Shown here in pieces: positions 46,701-58,700 of a stretch of DNA of 64,000 nucleotides (positions are counted from its first letter, which is position 1; each line of letters starts with the position of its first letter). Origin of the DNA: Gibbula magus (lineage: Eukaryota > Mollusca > Gastropoda > Trochida > Trochidae). The stretch is from the NCBI GenBank assembly GCA_936450465.1, contig OW388294.1, positions 682,001 through 746,000 of the forward strand. The letters are read 5' to 3'. Both the position numbers and the translations under genes were made by a program. The notes below the pieces were generated by a model, which saw only the letters and a program-made list of their open reading frames with translations, was not told where the DNA came from and did no database searches.

Positions 46701-49700
46701 GCCTGGAATCTCTTTAAATCCAAAATTTATTTTGAATTGACGCTTTTCGACTTCACTCATTCCAATTTCATCCTCTAAAATACTGTAACCAGTACAGTAA
46801 CAGATTGTATTGTCAGAGAAAAATTGTTTTGGAAAAGAAAAATGTGAGAAAAAATAGAAATGAGATAATTGTGTACTTACCTTCTGCAGATGAGGGTTCT
46901 AATAGAGAGTTGTGGTCATAATTAACATCTTGCTTGAAACAAAACTTATTTTGAAATTGACGGTTAACACTATAACATCAGGGGCGTAGCTAGGGTTTTG
47001 AAGAATGTACTCAATCGAAAGCGCAAATTAAGCACCCGAGATACCTAGGGGGTCTGGGGGCATTCCTGACAATATAATGTTCGTAAATTGATCATTTTGT
47101 GCATAAAAGAAGCTGAAATATATTTTTGATTCCGTGAAAATTAAATAAACTGAGGTACAAAAGAAAGTCTACAACTCAGTTCGTTTTATCATATGTTTGA
47201 TTTTCAATTACAAATAGCCTTTGTTTTCGACGTCGTACCCCACCAAAAAATGCAGGCCTTTAGTCATCCGCCAAGGAATACTTCTACGTGGTTTTCAAAT
47301 TTTGGAGGAAAAAAGACTGCCGAAATTTTCTCAGTTTATGATGCACCAAGTGAACTAAACCAAACACTTTACATTAATATCAACAACATATATGCAAATC
47401 CAATTCTGTACAGTTGCCTCAAAAAATGTTTGGTTTCCTCACATTCCCAAAGATTTTTATTCATCTCTCTACAAAATGAACATAGGGCATTTTCAAGCAA
47501 TTTCATTCTCAAAAGTTCCTTTTTGTTATAGACAATTCAATGAACAAATGTAAACTGAAATTCTTGTAGTCTGACAAACTATAAATTTCTTCTACACAGA
47601 TTAAAGATTTTGTTACATCCAAAATCCTTATTTTCAAAACTTTCTCATTTATGAGTATTTTAACATGAGTTAATCATAAAGTTTTATTTAACCGAATTTA
47701 TAGAGTAATTCTGTATTTTTTTAAGGTGTTTCCATTCTTCAGGTAAAATATGCAATATGTATTCAAGATCATGCTATGCACCTCTTATCCCATATATATT
47801 TTTCAAATCTTCAAACGGAAAATAGACCCTGCTCTCCAAATAGGTTCTCAATTGTCAAAAGTCCTTCTTAAACCGGTGTCTGATACAGTGATTTGGGTTT
47901 TTTGAAGTTATGGTTAATCCATACGAGTTGAGATAGGATTTCATTCACATTAACATCTTATATAGTATGTTTAGTACAATACAAGTTCCAAGTTATCAAC
48001 ATATTCTCAATTTTTTTTGTGAAAATGTGCTCCATATTTTAATTTATCTGTCACTGGAAAATTACATTGATTGTTTCCATTTGTTTTTTTTAATGTAGAG
48101 TTGCAATGGGGATACTTTCATGACATTTGCAAATAGTTTAAAATAAATCATGCGCTAACTCCAAACTTTAAATTCTTTTTTCAAAGTATACTCATTTTAA
48201 GTTTATCTATTTTGTCATTCCAAATATATTTGAAAAAAGTTAAAATTGATTCAGTGTTTTAGGCTGTGTATTGAAAATGTGCCCTAATTTTGGCATAACC
48301 AATGTTTTAATCACAGTAATTTTATCAGTTAGTGTCCAATTGCAAGGCATTTTCTCCATGTTCTGATTGTAAGTTATCTATTAATTTCTACAAGTTTTTT
48401 CTTGTGTTGATAACCCATAAATCGTTTTAAGTACATGTAGGAGTAAATGTTATTCCTAAAACTTTCATTCTTTTGTAATTGTATATTCAAATATTCACAA
48501 AGAAAATGTCGGCTACCTGCTTTTGAAACGATCAAGATCACATTTAGAGGTTGTACATTCGTCAGACACACTATATATCATGTGCGTTGTTGGCTGGCGC
48601 GGGTTTAAAAATGTATCTATTCTTTGAATTTTCAACGCTGAACGTTTCATTTTGACCACAGTTCTAATTGTTTTGCAATTTTTTGTCTTTCCTAAATTTG
48701 GAGAAAAAAATGTGTACTCAATTGTGTACATTGCGTATAGGTAGCTACGCCCATGCGTCAGGTACAGTACCATGACTGTATTGTCCCCTTTGGACCTTAA
48801 CAGAACAGAATGTTTTTGAAAAGAAAGTAAAAAAATGTGAATATAGATATGAGAAAATGTTTACCAAACTTCTGCAAATGAGGGTTTTAATAAAGCACAC
48901 TGTAAATAATGGAAATGTTGATCCTTTCAATAATGTTACGAAATGCCATGCCATGCTCATGCATCAAAATAACCAATTTAGGGTGCTCAGACTGTCCTTT
49001 GTTCAAAAGTTACCTAACATCAGTTGAGTGTTGTGTTCTCCCTGATATAAAGCTAGCACACTTAACATATCTTTGCTTCTAAGGCTTCAGCTCAACTACT
49101 GTTGATAGAAAGTTTTAATTGCATAGAGCTTTACTCTTTTAAAACCTGTCAGCTAATGGCTGCAATATTAAACAATAAGTCGCTCGTTCACTTAAACAAA
49201 TCTCCCTCCTCTCACAGGACAGCTGCTATCATGTCCGTCTACGGTTCGCTCTGAAGCTGCACAAGGGTCTTCTGAACATGAGGCTACCACTGGAGTACAT
49301 GAGTGTATTCTCTCTCGCTGCCAACGACCCGCTCAAGGAGCGTCAGCGGCAGCTAAAACAGTTTCTGTCGGTCAACATTCAGAAGAGAAGGGATTACCTC
49401 AAGCAGAACCCCGCCGCCAGAAGTACGTCTTGTTTCAGACATTGCCTTTACTTCTCTTACATACTTCGTGAAGGGAAATATGAAAAAAAAAATTATTTCG
49501 TTTTCACAAATTCTAATGGAAGAAGTCTTTGTCCTTGGACAACTTTCACTTTCTAAAATAAATTAGCAAAATACTGACTATTTGTTGTTAATGTTACAGA
49601 TGCAGAAACTCTGAACTAAAAGTGAATGCTCCAAACAAACATTTATACAAGTGACAGAGCATTGGTGTTTAATAGATTCAAACATATATTACTTTGCACG

Positions 49701-52700
49701 TTTTAAAAAAAGAATAACTACGTCAAATCATTTAAGTGACAATATTTTCATTGTGGACTGCTTTGTTTTTGTAAAATTAATTGAAACAACATAAATGTTA
49801 ATAATTACTGTTAAAATGGTTTTTAATCGAGCTATTTCTCTATTTCTACCCAGACCGAATGTTTGCGATCCTGCCAGATTACATCCTGCCTTACACAATC
49901 CACCTGCTGGCTCACGACCCAGACTACAAAACATTCAACCAGGCCGACGCTCTCAAAAACATCAGGGAGTAAGTGGATACTCAGAAATATTTATTACAAT
50001 TTAATTAAAACGTTGCAGATTAGAAGATAAAATGTGCAATAGATTTCTGACCTACGTGTAATTCTCTTGTGAGTACTTTGCTTCAAAAACATCAAGGATA
50101 TTAAAAATATTTCTCCACACTTCATTGATAATGTCATTGAGATATCTATTTCATATGAAATACTAAAGTGTATTACAAGATTTGTAATGTGAGGATATAT
50201 GAATTCTTTCTGTCAAAGATGAAAGGGAAGGAAACTGTACACACTAAGTTGTTTGGAGTTAAATTTTATTTCTGATATTTACTGAACAGTTTGCTATTAA
50301 TTATTTAAACATGAAGTGTATCTTTTTCAAACCAAAGCAATCGTTTAACTTGATGAAGTCCATTCTTAAAAAGTAAATTTAGGAATTAAATGGAATTTAA
50401 TTTTAGTTACATGAAATCACATATTGTGCAGCTGCCTATGGTTTGTGATGGACCCATTGACGGGACGTAGCGAAGATTACAACTACGCCTTCTTCCGTCG
50501 GATGATCGAGAACATCAAGCAGACCAAGGACGCTCAGTGTCCGGACGATAAGGAAGCAAATAAGGTGAGGACATGTATTCCATAACTTCATGAATCTTAC
50601 ATAATTTCTTTAGTTCCATTTCACGCCGTAAAAAACATACTTGTGTTAAAAGGAAATATGATTATGTGATTTTGCAACTTAAAAAAAAAATAGTAATCTT
50701 GCTGTAGGAAAGATGTTAGCCCTTGGTAGATGTCACCTTACCATTCATTCTTCTGCTGATAGTGTCATAAAGAAACATAAATCTTCACATTTTGGGTCAA
50801 GGAACAGATTTTATTACAGGTCTTTGGTGGTTTGCTCACAATGTCAGGAATAATTTCAGTTGATTAATGGGGCTTTTGTAATCATCATTGCTTTCTATAC
50901 TGAACATGTGTCGTTGCAGAAAATGTACGCAGTCTGTGACGTTGCTCTTGGCCTGATGAACACGAAGGCGACCAACATCACCCTGAAGGACACCAACATT
51001 GAGCCAGTGCTGCCAGCCAAACTCTTCACCAAACCAGACAAAGTGAGTCCAGAAAGTCAAAGATGAAATAATAATTATTATGAACTGAGCTTCATCTAAC
51101 ACAAGTAGCTATAAGTAGCTATGTATACTATGTGAAGTTAAATCAGAATCCGAGTCTGTGAGTGGATCTGTAAAATCAAAGAGATGTAATCTGTTGGCGC
51201 ATGTTTAGAACTATACTTAGCAGAGCTAAAGGCAATAAATGTCCTGCAATGAACTTGCACTAAAGTACAAGAATTTGTACTTGTGAAATAGCGGATTCCA
51301 AATAAAATAACTAAACCAAACAAAATGGTTTCACCGCTTGTAAGCACTACAAAAGCCCAGCAGCGAGATTGTCCAAACCAAACTTATATTTGAACTAATA
51401 TTTTTCTGCGTGTGACTGCGGTATAACCCAAGTGGCATTCAACAATAACTCACTATTTCACCGAAGTGAGGTGATAGAATTGTAATGCAAAGGAATTGAA
51501 CCCCTGCCATTCAAAACTTCATTAGGTAATCGATCCAGTGTTCTTGTTCTTTTAATATTAGTGACTTGTGTGTTATACAAAGGTTTACAGTACATTATGA
51601 ACAATATGATCTTTTCAGTCATACACCAACACAGAAAGTTACCTCCCCAAAGATTTTAACTTTGATGGACCAAGGGTAAGTATCTTCAACATTCTGTACC
51701 ATCGAACAAATCTTGGTATAGAAATATCTATAGTTAATGAAGTTCACATTGAATGAAAAATTCCTTATTCTAAATTTGAACTATTTTGTTAAATGTAGAC
51801 TTTCCACAAAACATGCTTCTATTCAAGTTGAATTTTTTTTTTATCTTCATTGAAATAATCTGAAGAGATGTAATGTATTTCAGCGGAAAGGGGTCCAAGC
51901 ACTGATCGACGGTCCAAGTCGTTCAGGGTACGGCAGCAAACCCGACCCCACCACAACAGAAATCATCGTAGAAAGTCCGGGACCCGTCATCAACCCAAAC
52001 CCAAAGTGTCCGCGACCGAAGAAAGGAGCGTCAAAGAAGAGGTGTGTTCATTTTGAATGTTCTTTTGATTTTGATGAACTGCGGTAGACAAGACATAACT
52101 GAAAATTAACTATTTCATCATTTCATCGAGTTCAGTTTCCCTTCAATTGAAAGCGACCATTCTGTTATTTATGGCTTGTTGCAAAATTGACAAATTTTAG
52201 CAAAATGTTACATTTCTTTCATTCATTACCTCTAACCATATATGCATTTTCTTGTTTGTTTACAAACAATCTAACAACCTAACATCCTTGTACATTGTCT
52301 TGAAAAAGACATGTAAAACTTTTCCAGTTCTCCACACTTCGCACATGCACACTCGTGATACACATCGCCCATAATTGATCCCAAACTAATTTAAAACCGA
52401 TCAAGTATTATGATATTCTTACCGTTGACAAAATGATGACTTGTTATCCCCCGCCGCGAGTTTAGCGCGAAGCGGGGGATATAGTATTCGGCTGCGTCCG
52501 TCCGTACGTACTTTCGAAATGGTATAACTCAAATTCTATTCACTGGATTCTTTTCATATTTTGCATATGGGTTCATCATAGGAAGAGTAATGTTCCTATA
52601 GAGGTTTCTGACCTTGACCTTCATTTCAAGGTCACAACGAGACTTTGTCATTTTACCCTTGTCAGCGGGATATCTCAATAACCATTCGCTGGATTCTCCT

Positions 52701-55700
52701 CATATTTTACACATAGCTTCTCCAAGGAAAGACGACGGGCTGATTAGATTCTGGTGACCTTGACATTATTTTCAAGGTCACAGCGGAACTTTGAATTTTT
52801 CGACATATTAATGTACATGTAAAGCTTGTCAGCGGGATATCTCAAGAACCATTCACCGGAATTCCATTTCTTACACAAAGCACCTTCTAGGGAAGACGAC
52901 GGGCTGATTAGATTTTGGTGACCTTGATATTATTTTCAAGGTCACAGCGGAACTTTGAATTTTTCGACATGTTAATGTACATGTAAAGGTTGTCAGCAGA
53001 AAATCTCAAGAACCATTTACCGGAATTCCATTATATCTTAAATATTGCACCTCCTAGGAAAGACAAAAGGCTGATTAGATTTTTGTGACCTTGACATTAT
53101 TTTCAAGGTCACAGTGGAGCTTTGACTTTTTCGAAATGTTTGACAGTCGATTTTGCTGATCTTGACATTATTTTTAAATTTTGAAGTATTAATTTGCGGC
53201 GGGGGATCATGTCACCTTAGTGACAACTACTTGTTCTATTAGGGCTTGTCATAAATTATAATATTTCATGAGTTCTTTTTCTTCTCATTAATCAATGTTT
53301 TTCATTCGAATTGAAGCAACATTAAAAAAAATAAGACGATTAGAAGTTTAATCAATATGATTATGTTTATGAGAATAACTATATATCAATATTCAAGACA
53401 TTATTTAGTTGTACGTATGAAAATATCGTAGGCCTTCCTAATCTACGCATTCACTTGACTTCCAGGAAGGACATTATTTAGTTGTACGTATGAAAATATC
53501 GTAGGCCTTCCTAATCTACGTATTCACTTCACTTCCAGGAAAGACATTATTTAGTTGTACGTATGAAAATATCGTAGGCCTTCCTAATCTACGTATTCGC
53601 TTCGCTTTCAGGAAGGACATTATTTAGTTGTACGTATGAAAATATCGTAGGCCTTCCTAATCTACATATTCACTTGACTTCCAGGAAGGACATTATTTAG
53701 TTGTACATATGAAAATATCGTAGGCCTTCCTAATCTACGTATTCACTTGACTTCCAGGAAGGACATTATTTAGTTGTACGTATGAAAATATCGTAGGCCT
53801 TCCTAATCTACGTATTCACTTCACTTCCAGGAAAGAAGACTCCAAGGAGGACACAGGGAAGGAGAACGAAGGCGATTCAAACGAGTCCGACTCGGAGAAG
53901 TCGTCAAGTCCGGAAGTGTCTCGTAAGTCTACACGCGGTGCGGCTTCGCAGGACAATTCAGATGAATCTCAGTCCTCGACAGAGGTAGTTTCTCGGAGTG
54001 TAGGGCGTCCCATGAAAGTTGGGACAAAACAAACTAAACTGGACTTCAAAGTGAAACTTTCGCCAACAAAGCAAGTGCCACAGAAGAAATCTCTAGTGAA
54101 TGGTACAAATAAACGGACTGCTAAGGCCAAAGATGGCGACAGTAGTGAGAACATTCCAAAGCCTCGTAAACGTCAAACGAGCGGCGAAGAGGAAGTGCCC
54201 ACTAAGCGAAAACGAGGCACGCCGTCGGAAGATTCGGACTCTCAACGGAGCACGCGGGCAGCAGCTAACTCTAAACAATCAAAGGTCGCACGTGATAAGA
54301 AGTGAGTGTGTTAGAGCCTGAAAATTTGTTCCTTTGTACGTACGTACATATGTACACAATATCAAAGTGTCTTGTGGATTTTCCAAAACAAACCAAAACA
54401 TTGGGTGACAACGGTGGTTATTGTGATGGTATTTAACCAAACTCCCTAGCCTTCCCTCTAGAGGTCTCTCATTGCTCTATTTTCATTTAAGAGAAGAAAT
54501 ATAACTTTCCTTCTCTAATATCATATATAGTAAGTGTCAGGTTTAGAGAATTCTTCAATTATGGGGTGATTTAAAGTGAAACATGGGCCTGTAATCTTTT
54601 GGCAACCATTTAAATGGTTGTCGAGGTCACCATGTTGAATATTGAATTGTGGGGCATCCATGCCCATATCCTAACGTTGTAGTGTTGGCGGAACCACGGT
54701 AACCAGTAGATAAGGATGGCTTGCCTGGTCAACAAGATGTGTATATGATTTAAGTTCTGGAGTCGACTGTAAACCATGTTTGACAAGATGTGTTAACAGT
54801 ATAAATTCTGGGTGATGTGATGTGTTTATCGAGTTGAGTTTAGTTGCGAGTTCTGTCTCACTCTCTCGCTCAACTTTACCAGTGGTGGTGGTCGCAACGT
54901 GAACTCAGACCTTAGCGAGTCAGACAGTGTATCGCAGGATTCTACCTCCACTGTGTCGTCACGGAAACGCCATGCCTCTTCTCCTCCACAGCCCTCCACG
55001 CCGAAAGGGAAAAAGTGAGTAGCTTTGTTTCTCCTTTCTCTTCGTCACTAAATATAAGTGTTCCTTCATCTTAGTTACAATTTCGTTTTCAAGTATTCTA
55101 GGTTTAAATCTGGCAGTCTCATGTCAAAACATTCTGAAGCCGTTGTTTGTTGAAGAGAGGTTTACTTACATCAGGCTTAATTGTCCCCCGCCGCCGCGAA
55201 GCGCGGAGCGGGGGACATAGTATTCAGCTCCGTACGTCCGTCCGTACATACGTCCGTACGTCCGTCCCGCTTCTTGTTAGCGCGATATCTAATGAACCGC
55301 TCAACCTAGAATCTTCAAACTTGGTACCAGTCTTCATCTGGGGAATACGCAGACCTTAAAAGTTTTTGGTGACCTTGACCTCATTTACAAGGTCACGGAG
55401 AGACTTTGACCAGTTTTGAAAATGTTGTTAGCGCGATATCTAATGAACTGCTCAACCTAGAATCTTCAAACTTGGTACCAGTCTTCATCTGGGGAATACG
55501 CAGACCCGAAAAGTTTTCGATGACCTTGACCTCATTTTCAAGGTCACGGCGAAACTTTGACCAGTTTTGAAAATGTTGTTAGCGCGATATCTCGTGAGCC
55601 CTTCGACCTAGAGTCTTCAAATTTGGAACCAGTCTTCATCTGAAGAATACGCACACCTGAAAAGTTTTTGGTGACCGTGACCTCATTTTCAAGGTCACGG

Positions 55701-58700
55701 CAACACTTTGACCAGTTTTGAAAATGTTATTAGAGCAATATCTAATGAACCGTTCAACCTAGAATCTTCAAACTTGGTACCAGTCTTCATCTGGGGAATA
55801 CGCAGACCTGAAAAGTTTTTGGTGACCGTGACCTCATTTTCAAGGTCAAGGCAACACTTTGACCAGTTTTGAAAATGTTATTAGAGCAATATCTAATGAA
55901 CCGTTCAACCTAGAATCTTCAAACTTGGTACCAGTCTTCATCTGGGGAATACGCAGACCTGAAAAGTTTTTGGTGACCTTGACCTCATTTTCAAGGTCAC
56001 GGCGAGACTTTGACCAGTTTTGAAAATGTTGTTAGTGCGATTCCTCATGAACCGCTAGAACTATTGGTTTTAAATTTAGTATCAGTCTTCATTTGGGGAA
56101 TATCAAGATACCACTCGATTTGGTTGACCTTGAAATTATTTTCAAGGTCACTACAAGACTGATTGTCAAATGTTGTTAGCACGATATCTCATGAACTGCT
56201 GTACCTAGAGTCTTCAAATTTGGTACCTGTCTTCATTTGAATACGCAGGCACCAGTCGATTTGGGTGACCTTGACCCCGTTTTCAAGGTCACTACAAGAC
56301 TTTGACCATTTAAAAATTTTTGCCCGATATAACAATAATTGAATCAAACATGTAAATGTCACTACTCGGTACAAGCTGTGTGTCCATTCTTTTAGCTCAT
56401 TTCTTAATTGCGGCGGGGGACATGGTCACGTTTGTGACAATTACTTGTTTTTCCTTGAAGGTAATAAAACTATATAGAAATTGTTTTCATTTGAAATTTT
56501 TTTTACATATGAGCAAAGATTGTGGTTATAGTCATGACAAATTGAAGAATGACTTGGATTTTCATTCTTCTTTTTATTCCTTTGAATGTTGCTTGTTTCA
56601 TATCTATGCTATAATTTGTTCCCATTTGATTGTTGTGTTCATATCAAAATATCGATGTAAAAAACACGCTAATAAAAATTCAAACATGAAATTACTGAAT
56701 AATCCATGTTTCCCCAAAGGTAATATTCAAGATTGTTACAATATTTTATTATTTGTAGTTCCAAATGACATTATGTGACCTGAAATTTAAATCTCATCAC
56801 ACTTTCAACAATTTCTCTTGTTATTGTATTCATCTTTAACACTGTCAAGAAGGGGAGGAGGGTTATGAGTTAATTCTTTTATTATTTATTTTCTTTTGAT
56901 CAAAATGAATATTGCTGGTTGATTTGGCCATGATGAGCTCTAATTTCTATCAAGTACAAGATACAATTAAAAAAATCTGTACCTTTTCAGAGCACGTGTG
57001 GCGAGAAGCACCTTGAAGAACACGGAGCCAGAGCAGGAAGAAATCGTCCCGTCCCCGACGTCCAGCGGCGAGACGAAGAAACCCCCTCCCAGGAGGCAGG
57101 AACAACCAACCAAGAAGACTAATGTCCGCAATGTGTGAGTGTAGCCAACAGTGTTAGTCCACAACTTGACATGTTTTGAAGGTGTTTTAAGGCTGGTTAT
57201 TGGCAATAGCATGGCTGCATGCTTAAAGACGCTGTAGCACATATTCTGTTTCCTCAAGTTTGCCATTTATTACTAAAGTTTATACAATATATTGTTTCGT
57301 TAATGAGTAAAACATCTCTTATTTAACGACCTGATAAATATATAGAAAAAGGTTACCCGTAATCGAAGAACAACGTACAACGTTGCAACGTATAACATGA
57401 CATAGGTGTGGATGTCTACAGTGTGAGATGAGAATTTGAGAGTTCAGACAGCAAGATGGTTGACCATTCCATCATTGTACCATATTTAAACCATTCGTTT
57501 AAGAACTCTTTTTTATTGATTCAAGAGTATTATGTAGCCATTGATGAGAGCACTTTATTTCAGTAAGAAAATTGTGGTACAGCGCCTTTAACTATTTAGA
57601 GTTGCACCATTAAATTTAGTGTAATGCTTCATGCATTGTCTTTTTTTTGTGACCAACCACAGTTAACGTTAGCTGCTGAAGTTAACTAATATTTTGTGAT
57701 CATGTTACAAAAGGAAATACGGTAAATAGATCTTAAGAAACTGAACAGTGGAATTATGTCTGATGTATTTCTTCTCCTCATGATGATACCTACTCCTCTT
57801 CACACCTATTTCTCTTAACTCCTATTCCTCATGATTATACCTATTCCTTTTAACACCTTTCCTCATCATAACACCTCATCTATGACACCTTTTCCTCATA
57901 ACATCTATTCATCATGACACCTCATTTATGACGCCTATTCTTCATCATAACACCTCATTAATGACGCCTATTCTTCATCATAACACCACATCTTCGACAC
58001 CTATTCCACATAACACCACATCTACGACACCTATTCCACGTAACACTACATCTACGACACCTATTCCACATAACACCTTATCTACGACACCTATTCCCCA
58101 TGATAACACCTCTATGACACCTATTCCTCATAACACATCTATGACACCTTTTCCACATAACACCTCACCTGACACCTATCCCCATGATAACACCACATTT
58201 AGGACACCTATTCCACATAACACCTCTACGACACCTATTCCCCATGATAACACCTCTGACACCTATGTTTGACAGACGGAGGACGAAGCCGCTTTCTAAC
58301 GGCGGCACGTCAGATGGAGAAGACTCTGCAGACTCACCTAGCTCGCCCAGGAAAACAGCAGCTCTCAACAGGGCCATACAGACAGTTGGCAAGGGGCAGA
58401 AGGAGGAGGATGTCGGTGTAAGGAGCTTTAGTAGTTGTTGAAATTTAAAAAGCCCATAACCTGCTGACAGCTTCGTCAGGGCTGACAGCTTCTCGAGGTG
58501 TCTGTCTGTTGTTGAAGACAATCTTCTCTCCCATTGTGAGGCAGCTGTCTGCTCCTCTCTGTATGTTAGGCCTAAAAAAAAATGTTTCTGGTCTTTACAG
58601 GCTGACAAAAATGATGCGATGATGCGATTTATTTATTTTATTTAAGACATTTTATTTTTTGGAATGAAGAGGTAAACAAACAAAATTTATACAATTATTT

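Noticed and set aside
47193..47531. 112-codon plus-strand open frame
   Set aside because: It lies opposite decayed LINE sequence in the insertion and matches nothing on its own strand.
56356..56778. 140-codon plus-strand open frame
   Set aside because: It starts inside composite element B and continues into intron sequence; low complexity and no homology.
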